A DNA stretch of 64,000 nt from the NCBI GenBank assembly GCA_031308135.1, contig JAHLJT010000631.1, positions 263,332,925-263,396,924 of the forward strand, in the 5' to 3' direction. Of the stretch, positions 45,622 to 61,000 are shown piece by piece. This DNA is from Acheta domesticus (taxonomy: Eukaryota > Arthropoda > Insecta > Orthoptera > Gryllidae). The notes beneath the pieces were generated by a model that made no database searches, was not told the DNA's origin, and saw nothing but the letters and a program-made list of their open reading frames with translations. Positions within the stretch are counted from its first letter, which is position 1, and each line of letters opens with the position of its first letter. The translations under genes and the position numbers were made by a program.

Positions 45622-48377
45622 ATGGTTACTCTCATGCAACCGTTTATGGTGAGTACAAACTTGGTTATAAAATATTTCTCTTACATGTGTTCTATGTACA
45701 TTCTTATTGAGGCTTTTGGTGTGTCATTCTAGAATGTTGAGAGTTCCCGATCGTATATAGATGAGCTGTATTCGCCGGATGCTGAAAAGTGTTTGCAAGC
45801 AATTGTGTAAGTTACAGTACAATATATTGTTTAGAGACAATTAATTTAAAAGAATGTAATAATATAAAAATGAAAAATCTAAGTTTATTTACCTTTCAAT
45901 GATTGTTCTTGAACCTTTAGTTGCTTGAAGAATTCAGTGATTGGAAGCAATCGTCAGAAAGGGCATGTTATATCTCAAGGTGTTGTACCTCGCCTCCTTC
46001 AACTGTTGGGAGATACTGCACTGCCATCTCAAATTAAAATAGAAGCAACAATTACATTGGGTTCACTGGCTAAAGGCACAGAAGAACATGTAAAAGCACT
46101 TGTGGATCTGGGTGTAGTTCCTATGCTTATAAATGGTATGAAGGGCAAGAAGATTCATCCTCTCTTTGGCTAGTATAAATTTATTGGTCTTGGAGTGTTA
46201 GGTTTCATTTGCTGTAAATAAAATTGTTTGGGTCTTGTATTTGTAAAAAAAAAAAAAAAAAAAAATTAAGGCATTTATCATGGATGGTTATTTTATATGC
46301 ATTGTTTAGGTTTGGTGAGTGATGATGCAAAATTGATTGAAGCTAGTTTATGTTGTTTGAGAACTATATTTCAAGTACCATGCGCTCCTGTTGATCTTAT
46401 ATATCAAGATGAAAATTTTACTCTTCATTTACTTAGTTTGGCTCCTCATTCTGTGTCCAATCAAGTTTGTGTTACAACAATATTGGCTGCTGCATGTAAG
46501 GTAAGAAAGTTGTTAGAAATGTCAAATTGTATTATAGTTATTTTCTATTTGAACATTGAATCTGTAGTATAAATGTCAGATGTTGTGGGCATATTTTGTT
46601 AAACGTCGTAGAAAAATCTAAGAAGTCTATGAAAGCATGTCTTCAAGAAGTAATCCAATCCCCCCTCCCTTTATTGGAGATCAGTAATGGTTAGTATCTT
46701 CTGTCCATTGCCATGAATGCATGTTGTCTGGACAAACTTGGGAAAACCCAAGGAAATCAAAGTGCAGAATAGTATGGGTTGAGAATTCAAGTGATGATGA
46801 AGTTATGATTTTGTGGATTTGTTGTTAGCCACAGAAAATAATGAAGAATTGTGAGAAGTTACATGTATAACTTTAGCACCTCCTATAACATTTCAACGGT
46901 TGAAGTAATTGCAACACAGTTTCCACGGAAGTGCATGAGGGCATGGGGCTAATTGATATGTGTATTCATTTCTATCTTATCACTTGTATTTTACGAGATA
47001 TTTGAGGTAACTTTGTTTTTTCAAATGGAACTATGCATATTTTTTCAGTCTATTATGACGAGCATAAAAAGACGAATCCAATGATATACGTAATGTCTTA
47101 TGTTAGATAAGCATTTTTTTTTAGTTATTTTGGTTTGTTTGCGACTAACGTTTAACGGATATTTTTAATGTAAGAGTTTGACACACAAGGTCACTCAGCG
47201 CTCTACCAGCAAACGCGTGGTGTCAAAACAATTACAGTAACTTCAACCATTCAAAAGTTGCAGGCGATGCTAAAGTTACGCGACTCACACACTACACACT
47301 ACACACTGCACACACACACACACCACTTCACATTCTACTAATTTAACTACCTAACTTTATTTATATAATTTAATAACTTTACTTTACTTCAAATTACTAA
47401 TTTTAATTCAAATACTACACTTGAAATTCAGACATTAAACAGTAATGATGTTCCTAAACTAAATTGAAACTCAAGCCCAAGAAGGCAGTGTACTCTCATC
47501 AGCGACAGTCAATGGGGAATAATGAAAAAAGTGTTTTATTTTTATTATTATTATTATTATTATTATTGTCATTAGTAGTAGTAGTAGTAGTAAAAATTGA
47601 CAATAATTATAGTGAAACAAGTAAAAATGGGAATCCCACAAGGAAGCTACTTTGGCCCTCTACTCTACCTAATATTTGTAAACGACTTACAATACTATCT
47701 AGAGGATGGTTCTTATTACATATATGCTGATGATAAGATACTGATATCAACGAACAAAGATCAAAAGAAGGCAGAAGCAGAATTACAAGAAAAATTTGAT
47801 ATATTTCAGAAATGGTGCCATGATAAAGGTTTAATAATTAATGAGAAGAAAACGAAAATATTACATATCACAACACCTAAAACAAAAAGAGAACCAGTTA
47901 AAATACTCTTTCATGGAGCTGCTTGCATACATGAAAATTTTAAGACCTGTCAATGTAACAGTAAGATAAATTCAGTAAGCAAACTTAAATATCTTGGCAT
48001 AAATTTTGACCAGCATCTGAGCTGGAGAGCGCATATTCTGGAATTGAGTAAAAAGATGAGAACGTGTGTCTGGAAACTTTTGAGAATTAAAGACTTTGTA
48101 TCCTAAAAAATTTTAAAATCTATCTACTCCTTAATAAAGTCTCTGATTAGATATGGAATTGGAGTCTTGGGGGGGGGGGCATATAAACATCATACAAAAT
48201 TTACAGAACAAATGTATCAAAAGACTAGATGAAAAAATTAATAAGACAAACAAAGCCCAGGAAGAAAGGAATGAAATCATGAGTGTTAGAAATTTTTATG
48301 TATTTCAAATATTATAGCTATTTTTCGAGGTCTTGTTGAGGGAACGTTATTTCAAAATTTCATTGTTTGGTTGTTGG

Positions 48378-48421
<44 letters not shown>

Positions 48422-51400
48422 GGCGTATCAGTCATTCCTGACCACGCTACACGTTCAACGTGTGTAATTTTTAGGATCAGTTTTTAAGCTCCCTTGCTAT
48501 GACAAGGTTGTTACACCTTGAATTGAGGTGATGGTGTTGAGGGATAAAGGGACAATCACAAATACGACCACGCCTACACAGGACTCGTACCTGCAGTCTC
48601 CTCAGTGCAAACGACGGCTGCTGCAACCATTTGCACCATGGGGCTGGCATATTATTATTATTACGATGATTATTATTATTACTATTATTATTATTATTAT
48701 TATTGTTGTTGTAATACTTGCAATGTTCTATTCATTATTGTCTGGAAGTGATAAAATTGTATCTAAAATGTGTTGTAAGTTTGGTAAATTAAAACAGTTG
48801 ACTGAGGTAGATAGATTGAAAATAAAACATTTAAAGTGGTGTAAGTCATTTAAATGTAAATGATTCCTTCTGGGTTCAGGTAAACTTTGTATTTTAGGAA
48901 CAGTAATTTAAAACTATTGTTAAGCCATTGTAGAAAGGAGAAGAGCAATGGATGGTTACTTTTATTGGCAACAGAATCTCTAGTAATCTTTGTTGCATAT
49001 TCCTTTCACCTGAAAAATTAGATCAATTTGACTTAGACTTGTATTCTCAACCTATGAGTACATGCAGATGGGGAGAGTGATGTTGAATCAGGACTTCATA
49101 AACTAACTTTATTTACAGTTCAATTAATATTGCTGGTAACAACTATTTTAGAGTCATAGTTACATGTGTAATTTACATAATGCAGATTATGATTACGTAA
49201 TTAAGAACTTCCAAGGTTGGATCTATGAGGGAGGGGGGAGATCGCCACCTCTCCCCTTGAAAGAATTTTGTTGTTAAAAAAGAAATTGTTTCTTCCCTCT
49301 ATTCTGGTTATTTAAATGAATGAAGTGTTCCTCGAAAACAGTTTGTTACTGTAATTACACCATTTGTACATTTCATACATCTCAAAAGTACATACATAAC
49401 ATTATATTTTTGTTTTGTAGAACCTAAAAAAATGTATTCCCCCCACCCCCTCCCTGGAAAAATTTTCTAGATCCACCTTTGAGGACTTCTCACTGTTGCT
49501 TCATTAAGATTTAGGGGAAACTTATTAAAATTGATAATTTTTAATACTAAGGCTTGCCAAATTTAATCCAGAGAAGTGCTGGAAAAACTGTTATTGGTAA
49601 TCTGTAAGCTCTCTGTTACGATTTGCTTTAATTTCATGTAATAGGTCTCTTGGAAACCGTAGTAATGAGTTTAACATTTTTTTCTCTGCAGACTGTTGAA
49701 AATCAAAATCTGTTATGTGCACAAGGAGCTGTACAAACATTGGCAGCTTTACTCTGTTCTCCTCACTACAAAGTTCAAATGCCTAGCTTGATGTGTTTAG
49801 CTAATATGTGCCATCAAAATTCAAATGTGTCTGCAGTTGTTGCTACAGCTAGGTATGAGACTTCCTCAACTTTGTCTCCAGTATTTTTTGAATAGTTTAT
49901 TTTTATGTATCATTAAATGTCTTATTTGTTTGCAGTTTTGGTGGGAAGTCTGTTCCTGACCTCTTAGTGGGTTTAATGGCAAGGGATAAGCCTAGTGAAA
50001 TGCAAATGGCTGCAGCTAAATGTGTGACATATATGCATCGTGCTGGTGCAATCAGTGCTGAAGATCCTAAAATATTATACAAGACTCTTCCATGTTTGGT
50101 TTGTGCTTTTGTTTTTCTGCCGTTATTAGATTTGGGATACAATCTATTGAATAGCAAATACCGTAATTAAATGAAGCACTTGGAATCTTTGTGTGATTGA
50201 ACAGTAATAATTTTCATGATGAACCGTTTCTGATCCAATAACAACAATCAATATGTTTAACAAAAATCAGTATCATTGAGAACCTGTGTGTTTACCATAT
50301 TTTCACTTGGTTGGGTATTGGGATGCAATAATTTTTATCTGGTCACAGATTTAATGACAACAATCTGTTCTTTGATGTTTTCTTCAACAAATACCTGCAG
50401 GAAAGATAGACTGCTAGTAAATATTTTTCATGAACAAAAATGATTTTGTCTTGGCTATGCACAGCTCTTGTGGATAGCAAACAAGATTTTTGGTTGTGGG
50501 TGACTTCTAGAAGCTATTAAAATGGAAAATATTAGCTTCAAAACTGCCTGAGGAAGAAACAATTAAAGGACTGTTTCTAACTTGACAATATCAGATCGGC
50601 TTATGTGGCTCAGGGCATCAGTTGATCTCATTGCAGTTCTTCTGACTGGAAGGACCTAGGGTTAGAGTTCTGACTGTGGCAGGATTTTCGACACTAACTA
50701 GATAGCTAGGTAAAATTTAGCCGCTCTCTGGAGGAGAAATCTAACAGCCAGCTGCTCTGATTGGTAGTTTTCCATGGTTCCTCCAATCAACACCAGACGA
50801 ATGCCAAAGCAGAACCCTATCAACTGGGCCACAGACATGGAGTGATATTTCCTCCCCCTTCTCTCCTCATGCCTTTCTTACACACACTTTCACTTATACT
50901 TACTGCTCGTTCACTTTACATTTTGCAGACGGAGTGCTGCAATCTGTTTACATGAGGTCACCGCCGACTGAATGAGAAACGCGCGTCTGCAGTATATACT
51001 GACCGTTTAATATGATATAGATGGCGGTGAGCGGCACACAGAACCCTGGCGGGGCAAGAACATAACCCACGACATAACCATTAAGCAGTAGATAAGTGCA
51101 AAGAAGAAATGAAAATATTGTACGTGAATGTTGTGAATAGTGTGTGGTGTGATCTATTTTATTGTATATTGTATTATCTTAATCATTTAAGAGTGCGACT
51201 CCAGCTCACTGTCAGAAAGGCATAATTCGTCAGCTGTGTCCGTAGCGCTTGTGCTGCCTTCGGAGATAGCTGATTGGTCAGATGCTGATTGACATCAGGG
51301 CCATTCGTGTATTCTCGGTTGTGTGTTCGGGCCTTCATTTTCAAAACAACATTAGTTCCTAATTCTGCCGCCTGCAAATGTAAAGTGAATGAGTAATACA

Positions 51401-54400
51401 CACACTACACTACCATATGTTGGGAGGCCAATCAGTAGCTTAGAGTTTGTCCTTTGTGTCCTATATGCCCCGCTGGTGGGAGATACTGGGTTAGGGAAAA
51501 CCCTGAAGACAACATGTAGGTTGGTGTCAAATCTCGCCATCTATCGGAGGACAATCCCTGCCACCTCCTATGATTAAACATTCACCACACTTACAGGACT
51601 AATGACAGCAGTTGGCATGCCTGGAAACATCAATAAATCAGTTAGTCAATCGGTTATAAATGAACAGGTGAATTCTTGGAAAAGTTGAGGAACATACTTC
51701 AATAGGGTTCAGTGCCAAGTAGTGCAACTTTTATTTTGTTTGACATAATACAAGTCTGTCAGGAAACCCCAAATACAGGACTATATACAACATCAACAAC
51801 ATAATGGCATGCAAATATAAAAATACAGTTCTAAAGATAGAACATTAAAAAATATTACAGGACTAAATACAATTTAAATCTAGCAACATCATGGCATACA
51901 CAAATATAAAAATATGATTATAAGAACAGAACATTAAAAGAATTATTAAGACTTTGTTAATATTCATAGTTAGAGAGGAGATGGAACAAACAAAGATATC
52001 TACATCAGATACCAAAAAATGCTGACCAAAAAATTATTAATTTATTCCATCATTTGAAGTAGACTTGCATTATACAGTAGATGATTGTTAGTTATTTGAT
52101 TTTAGAACAGGCTGTGGAAACAACTACTGTAAATGGGATTGACAACACAATTTCTGAAAGTAATTGTGGACACTGTAGTATGCCTCTAATAAGTTTTATC
52201 AGAAAAACAATTTGGTTCCAATGCCTCCTACTCTCAGGACTTTGTAGAATGAATTTTATGTGCATATACATAATGAATTTTATGTGCATATAATAATTTT
52301 ATGTGCACACTTTATGTGTCAATTCCTCGTGGTGGATATTTTCCCAAATTTTTAAATTCAAAATATGTTGCAAACCACTGTAGACAATCCATATTATTTT
52401 TGACAAAGGAAAGAAAAATATTTTCAAAAAAATGCATGTACTCTTTACTTTCCATTCCCCTCCCTGCCCCCAAGATGTGTTTTTGTTTTTTGTTGTTGTT
52501 TTTTACTCAAAATTATTGTTAAAATATATTTTTATTTGCTTAAAAAATGTATTTTGAATACTTTCCAAAATTAGAGCCTTGCAAAGTTGAATTGTATTAT
52601 TATATTATTCCAAATTTTGTTAATTACCCAAAAAGTTTTTAACCATCATAAATGTGTATTAAAACTTCAACTTGTTGAGGTTTTATGTGTGTGCATAAAT
52701 ACAATTTAAATTGGAGGTAAACTCTTAATGTGGAAAACCAAAATTGGCATGTATATTGCAGTTATAATTGATTATGCCATACAATGTGTTAAGCATTTAA
52801 AATCATTGCCAAAAGTGCAAATTTTTATGAAATTGTAAATTTCAGTGCACACATAAAATACCAAAATACTATATCAGGCGTGATACCAAAAATAGTCCAT
52901 TGTTTTGAAAATGGGTTAGGCGGAAGAGCAGGCCTAATGGTCTGAGCCTCACCACTAATAAAAGACAATTTTTTGTTATTATTTAATTACACTTCATTAC
53001 CTGTCATACCTCTTTACGTAAACATAATTACAGGCCAGTGTATTCAAAGTTTTGTCCATAGGTTTATGTTTATAAGGAAAATGAAAGAATTTTTAATAAG
53101 TGTCTTGGCATGCTCTTCAAAATTACATTTATAATCATTATTTTGTTTGTGTTTTGTTAATGTTCTACCAGATACATTTGTTGAGTAATATATTATTTTA
53201 ACATACATATGTAACTTACATATATTATTTTAACATGCATAAGATGAAAGATTAGGGAATGTGCTTTATTAGTTTTTATTCTAGATGTAAATAATGTTAA
53301 TAATAGTTTATTTGTAGGTTCGCTTATGCAAGAAAGATCAGTCATGTGGTGAGAGAGTAACTGCTGCTGAGACTCTAGCATACCTCACAGAAGTTGATAC
53401 AGAACTCCAACGACTTGCGTCCATATCGAATCATCTTGTGCCTACACTAGCTGAACTGCTACGATATCACCCAGAACCTCCAATACATCCAAATCAAGCT
53501 GCTCAAAAATTAGAACAGGAAGCAAAAATTGCACAGGACATGAAGCAGGCTGCATTCAGGGTATTTTGGTTTTATTATTAATATATTATTGAATCTGAAA
53601 AGTGGATAATTTTGCTAGTTGTTATTAATGGTGATTATGAATTCAAAATTGTTAATAAAATCTATCTGTATCCAATACACAAATGAAGACACATGGACTC
53701 TTTACTACTGTAAAGTGGGATGAAAGTGGTGAAAATGTACAAAACTTAGTTTTTTTTTGTGTAATTTCATATTCTGAGGTATATATTTGAACAAGGAATG
53801 GAGCAATTTAACATTTACTGTATTTACCCAAATATAAGTTGACTCTGAATAAAGATGACCCCTAATTTTGAAGAGGCCTTCATAATTTTTTTAAAATGTT
53901 TAGCTAATTCTTATCAAGTAGATACAATAAATTTTCAAAGTATCTAATTCTCTGTAACATATTTTCCTTGGTGAGAATGTTAAAACTTACTATTACTCAC
54001 ACAACTTTTCTCCAGTGATGGATTGAAGAAATGCGAATGCAGTGGGAGTATTAGTAACGAAATCGTCCCCTAGATTTTATGAAGCAATGCCAATCTCTGG
54101 AGAATCAGTCATGTCTTCACAACTTTCTCAGTAATTTGTGTTCTAACTTTCTCAGGAGTTTGAGGTATCTCCTATGATGAATCTTTACTTGGCTTCAGTC
54201 ATTTCTTTAGATTTTTTGGAGAAAATTACTGACAGAAGTTCTCGTCTTCAACAGAAAATAGTTTCTATTTCTCACCATTGAAGATGTGTTTGGAAGAATG
54301 TTGTCATCAGTGCTCATTGCGAGCTTTTGCTCATCTTAGTGGTTGTTGTTGTTTTCTTTTTTTCCTTTTTTATTTTTTTTTCTCACTACTATCTTCATAT

Positions 54401-54453
54401 ATATAGTTATTTCTTTCATTTTGGTTCTCCCATACTGCCTTAAACTCTCTCTT

Positions 54454-54506
<53 letters not shown>

Positions 54507-55011
54507 TATATAGATATATATATATATAGATATATAGATATATATATATATAGATATATATATATATATATAGATATGCCACTTTGAATTACTAGATTTT
54601 CTGTTTTCTGTGCTTTTCTTCATGGCCTCTTGTTACTTTAAGACTGAAATATTTGCGTTGTTTAATGTTAGTGAGATTGTGTTGTGAACTACAAACTCGT
54701 ACATCTTCATTCTCCTGTTTTGCAAGTAATGCAGGAGAGAGCAGCAAGCTTCCAAGTTTTTCCTAAGAGAATCTTTTTTATCTTTCTGTGGTTGTTTGTT
54801 GAATGCGTACTTTGATCAATTCAATTTCTTTTCATTTCCTCTCTTGCATAACACAGATTCACACGTGTTGAGCGTCAAACCAAGAGTTTGTGCAGCTTTG
54901 TTAGTCAGCGCATTGTGTCACGTAATCTCAGCTCTCTCTCTCTCTCTCGCTCTCGCTCTCCGCTCTCGCTCTCGCTCTCTCTCGCTCTCTCTCTCTCTCT
55001 CTCCTCTCTCG

Positions 55012-55043
<32 letters not shown>

Positions 55044-58000
55044 GTGTCGTTTTTTTATTCTTATTCTCCCCCTTATGATGTTGCCTTTTACTGGCAGTGC
55101 CATTCGTTTGAGATTTTCTCCTTACTGCTTGATTCAAAACTATCCATCTGCATTGCCCTACAGATTTTGCGGTTGATGCCAACAATACGTATGTAAATTT
55201 AATTAGGTATAATAGATATACAATATTTATTGGCTTTGCAATATATAGTTCAGAATTGGAGATTCTTTGCTTAGATAGGCAGTTTAATTATATAAAACCT
55301 AAGTGACGAGGCTTATTCTGCGAATGTGAGCTGACCCCATGTTTTTTGAACGGAATATATAGGGAAAAACCTCATCTAATATTATGGTAAATGTGGCTCT
55401 TAAAACTTCTGAATAAATTAACAAACAAAGCAAAATGTGTGTTTGCAGTCACCATGCGATATTGGCTTAGATTGGACATTGAATGTTTTCCAAGGATGTC
55501 TGTTCTTAACTGCTTATGTATATGGTGAAGTTAGAAGATAATCGTTATATGGAAAGAACTAGTTTTATTGGACATATACACAAGTTATTCAAGTATTAAG
55601 ACTACTTTTTAAAGTTAACTAGCCGATTGATAGATACCTGGCATTGCCTGTATTATCTATTAAGCGGACCTGCCTCCCTCTTATGTTTTACCTGTTCATC
55701 TGTGCACCCTATCTGGTCTGCCAAGTCCATCCTACGCACGTCTCCTGCCCCATTTCCTTGATCTGCACCGCCCACTCATCACATTCTCCCTGCTTCTTGT
55801 GTTTTTTTCCATTGGCACCATTTCTTCCAGTCTATCTATTTTTTGTTCTGTCGCCTCCTTCTGCTCTGTGTACTCCTCCCTCTTCTTTCACTCTTCCCAC
55901 TCCTCTCTCCATTTGCTTGTTTTGCTTCTTCTTTTTCTTCTCTTCATTACAGTCTGTCCACTCTGCTCTGATGCTCCATCTGATCCCACTGAGTCCCATT
56001 ACCCAGCAGTGCCTGGCAAGAATGTCTTCCACATACATGTGAATTAGAGTTTGTATTTCACTAAATTAAAAAAGAGAAATACATTTTGGATTGACATTCT
56101 GAATCCCATGTTTGTTATTTTTGATTCTTGGCCTCTCAAAAGTACTCATGTCAATTTTGGGTGTAATAACTTGAGTTTATCACTTCTCTCTTGTATTGTA
56201 AGGAAGAGAATTTGAAAATACTTCATAAAAATAATTGTTTTTGTCCCTTTAAAATTTTGATTATATTGTCCTTAGTGACTTGTCACATTCTTAATGGGAA
56301 GAAACACAAGTGCAGACTAATTTCCAGAACAAGGACATTAAAATTGCACATAGATGTGATTTGTTTTAATTTCTTGAAAATATCTCTTACCCTTTCTGCT
56401 CAACTGTTTCTTGCTTTTACTTTAAGAATAGCTGTCCACTTCAAATGCGTTTTCTTTTTTATAACTTAATTATCATGAGTAGAGCATGGAATGTTGTAAA
56501 ATTTAAATGCTTCTTGATAAGTTAGTTTTCTTATTTTAACTAATCTAATTACTTCCTTCAACTTTTGGGAATCATTATTACTTTTAGATACCCCGATCTT
56601 TCGTTTTGAGAGGTGTTGTACTGTCTGAAGTGGCCCAATTGTTGCAGCTTAATGGATCAAGAGCAAACGCACAACTAATTACAACAATATTTTGCAGAGT
56701 TTCAGAACGATAATTTATTGTTGAATGTTGTGACAACATAATTGATTTCAATTTTAAACAGTCAATGATGTAGAAAGTTTACTCCAAAAATTGTCTGTAG
56801 AGGAACTGCAGTTTCACTCATAAATACTGTATTTACCTTAATATAAGACAACCTGCTAATATTAGACTAAGTATCTCATTTGAAAAATGGGTGGTTGCCT
56901 TGTATTAGAAGATTGGCATTATCCTAGTCAATTAGGATTTATGGTTTTACAATTGCTCCATGTTAATAACCATGAATGCTGATGTGATAAAAATCATGAT
57001 AATCTATAGTACCTATGAAATATTTGGGACATGCTCTTGGTATGCATTGTGAATTTTAAAATTCTCATGAAACCTCTTCGTATTTAAGGGGTAATCATAT
57101 ATTCAGGTAAATACAATAATTACTTTTTTCCCCTATTATTATCTGAGTGAGTGCACAAATCATGAAAGAAATTTGCAGTATCGTTACTGAAAAGCATGAC
57201 TAAATAATGCCAAATAATTGTACTACATAATGAAAGAAAGTGAGAAGTTTGAACACCTTTGGAGTCTTCCCTCAGCCTCACTCCGTTTACAGTAGTGAAG
57301 TAGTAATGATTTTTCAATGTGAAGCATTTTATATGTCCTATTAATTTATTGGACTTTACTCTTTTATAATTTGTAATTTCACACTTGTTGGTTCTAAACA
57401 AGAATTGGTTACTTCATTAATTCATTATTTTCTTGTAGAATCATTTTCAGTTATCTTCTCAGACCCAGATACTGAATCAATTATTTTCATCTCTCTCCCA
57501 CAAAAGCATTGTAACATTTAGAAGTAAAATTGTTTTAAAATACTGAGTAGGGAAGAAAGTGAACATATGTGTACCCATCATATCAGTTGCATAATTGCAT
57601 GTCAACATTGCAATATTTTTTTAAATTTTATTTATTTTTTATTGTAAATCCCTCTTTTGTACATAATTGTCCATGTTCTTCAGGCATTTGCTTCTCTGGG
57701 AGCGAATGACGAAGATATTAGAAAGAAGATAATCGAAACGGACAATTTAATGGACCATATAGTCAGTGGTTTGCAGGACCCCAGCCCTAAAGTCCGATTA
57801 GCTGCTGTAAGATGTTTGCATTCTCTTTCTCGATCAGTTCAGCAGCTCCGAACAACTTTCCAGGTATTTGATGTAAAAATTTTTGCATTTTATTGCAAAG
57901 AAACTATGTGGACAGTGCAAGACTTGGATGCTCTTATTGTCCACATTCTGAAATAAGCCTCTCTGCTTTCGCCAGGATCATTCTGTGTGGCGACCTCTGA

Positions 58001-61000
58001 TGCAACTGCTGCAAGGAGCTTCAGACGACATTCTTACAATGGCTTCTTCAACTTTGTGCAATCTCTTGTTAGAATTTTCTCCTTCCAAAGAACCTATTTT
58101 GGAATCGGGTGCTGTTGATCTTTTGTGCAATCTTACAAGAAGAAAGGATCCTGCTTTAAGATTAAATGGAATATGGGCACTTATGGTATGACTCACTTAC
58201 TTGGCTGAGTGTTCTGGTTCCAAATAATATGAACACAGAAAAAATTAATCAAATGTAACTCTTCCAGAATATGGCTTTCCAAGCAGAACAAAAGATAAAA
58301 TCACAAATTTTAGATACTCTGGGAACTGATCAGATTTTTAGACTTCTTTCTGACCCTGAAGTAAATGTGTTAATGAAGACTCTGGGTCTTTTGAGAAATT
58401 TACTCTCTACTAAGCCCCACATTGATCAGATAATGGGCAGACATGGGAATCAGATAATGCAGGTATTGTTGAATCATTTGGAAACTTGTGGATTATGCAG
58501 TTAATCACATATAAGACATAATTTTCATAAAATTTCCATGCTTGTTTAAACAAATAGGCAGTTGTTCTCATCTTGGAAGGGAACCATAATGCTGAAGTTA
58601 AGGAGCAGGCATTGTGCATTTTAGCAAACATAGGTGATGGAGAATCAGCCAAAGAATACATTATGGCTAATGAAGATGTATTAAAGAAACTAACAGATTA
58701 CATGGTAAGTTCAAAATTTTTTTATGTTCTTAGTCATTTGAACATAAGCATCCTTGAGATCAACAAATCAAAATGTTGCAAATATATTTTGTCACCTGAT
58801 ACATGTAGGTATTTTAAATCTCTAAAAATTTAATTTGAATTAGTATTTGTGTTGTGAAAGTTTTTTAACAGTGCAAATTCACCCATCTATGTCAGTAATT
58901 ATTTAGGTTTTTAGGACAGTAAATCATTGTTTGCTTCAATAAAATGAGCTGGCAAGAGTATGAGGCAAGTCCGAATAGGAGACCAAAGGAAATAGAAAAC
59001 TAATACAGGAAAGTCTGTGCCATTCTGTAGCACCACTAGTTCTATTATAAAGGCTTGTTGATTTTGACAATGGAAATTGGTTAATTGAGGTTTAGTCATC
59101 ACAAATGAATGAAAATTCATGGAATTCCTCAAAGCATCAACTGTCTAACGTAAACTCCTTTCGCAGTAAAAGGAGCGATGTGTCAGAAAAGTCTTGATGG
59201 ACTTAAATGGAAGTACAGTAAAACCCCTTTACAAGAGACACCTGGAGGAATGGAATTTTGTCTCTTATAAGCAGGAACTCTTACGGTAAAAATACAGTAA
59301 GATGTGTATAAGTGGGAAATGTGTTTTTCACATGTTACCGTATTTTTAGTGGATTAGTATGGTTTCTACTCTATGACACGAGGGATATAAAAAAAATACA
59401 TTTGTGTAATTTTTGAAAACAAAATTATAGAGCAAATTGAGGTTTTTACCATCTTATAGAGTACATTGATAACTATCCCTACCAAAAGTTTAAAGAAATT
59501 AATTTGAAGCCATTTTTGAGAAAATCTCTTTTTTGTAAATGTTTAATATTTCACGCAATATTGTGTGAAAACTTTTTAGTACATAATATGTATTAATTTT
59601 GTTGCCCTGTGAACAGAGCGTCTATACATTTCTATGTTCGGGGTCTATCTTCCCAATCGGATCATATATCCATTGTGTCGGTCTTCGCTGAACTTGCCAA
59701 CATAAGTCTGCATGCACAAGTCACATTTGACCTTATGTTCGGGCACAAAGCTTGGTGGCAAGTGGACTGCGTTTCAAATTCATCGAAATTCTCTGAACAG
59801 ATTATGCCCTGGGAAATCAAGAGAGAATAAATACAGTTTTTGACCGCTTTTAGCTGCGTGCACACGCATGCCAGAATGAGGCTCGGAACACAGACAAATG
59901 TAAATGTAGGAGGAAACTTTCCCTGTCTGAAACATAGATTGATAGAAGATAAAATACTTTCTCAGAAAATAATTTGGAAATACACATAATTGTGCCTGGC
60001 AGATTAGCTCATTGGTCTGTGTGCTTGTTTTCCATGACCGTGACCCCGAGTTCAATTCCCGGTTGGGCACGTTTATAGTGTGCGTTTTCCCTGCAATGTC
60101 TGAGTATATGTTGCTGTGTGATGCTGAGAAAACATTTCTCAGCTTGAGAAGACCAGAATAAGGCGTAGGGATGTCTTTGTGCTAACCACATGTAACCCCT
60201 TAACCCATGGCTGCAAGGCCGGAACGCTGCTGGAAGGCCAAGGCCTGTACACGGGCTGTCATGCCAAGTACAAACATATTTGTCAATTTTAATGAAAACA
60301 ATTAAGAAAATTTCTTCAACTTAATTATTTTTTATTTCTAAATATTTATTTGCATTTTTCATTTTTTGTATTTTTACGCCAAATAAATTTTTTGTGCGCA
60401 TAATTTTTAAAATCTCAAATATAGTTTGATTAAACAATATGTACAACCTAATGATAAAAACACAAAAATCATAATATTTCAAATGCCCTAAATATCACAT
60501 CCCAAATATAAAATAAGTTGATAAATGGATTAACTGGATTTTTTAGGCTACATAACACTGTTTTGCAAAATTTTGATATTTTTATTGCATGTTTTTGCAA
60601 GTTTTAGGGAATTTTACTGCACGAAAATCAGGTCTTTACTTATAAGCTTCATGAAAAGTACCCATGAATATTAAAAGGCGAGATTCTAATTTGAGAAACC
60701 ACAAGTCAGATTGATTGGAGAATATCCACTTTGGTGTAAACTCTGTGTACAGTTGTTTAGTTGGCAGACAGGTGGCACAATTTGAAAAAATCACTTCTTT
60801 TTTTTTTAATGACAGGACCCTGACCATCCCCTTTCCTCTACCCCACCCCTACCCCCATTAACATTTTTTACTGTTAAAATCTCCATATTTTGCAGTGTTG
60901 TGTATCTTTCTCCAAACTATATACACAGCAAAGTAAAAATTTAAGAATTGTTAAAAAATGTAATACCAGCAATGTAAAATTATCATAGGCAATACCACGA

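Larger units (their letters stand above)
53816..55395. mobile_element. candidate longer relative of the TGTATTTACC MITE
   Basis: The left end TACTGTATTTACCCAAATAT, with TGACTCTGAATAAAGATGAC after it, and the inverted right end (GGGGTCAGCTCACATTCGC and ATTTACCATAATATTAGAT on the minus strand) frame about 1.6 kb in ARMC8 intron 7. The interior contains TA and CT microsatellites and no recognisable transposase. Confidence 0.4.

Noticed and set aside
54796..55196. Ser/Leu-rich and Glu/Arg-rich frames of up to 126 codons
   Set aside because: They are translations of the CT microsatellite inside an ARMC8 intron.
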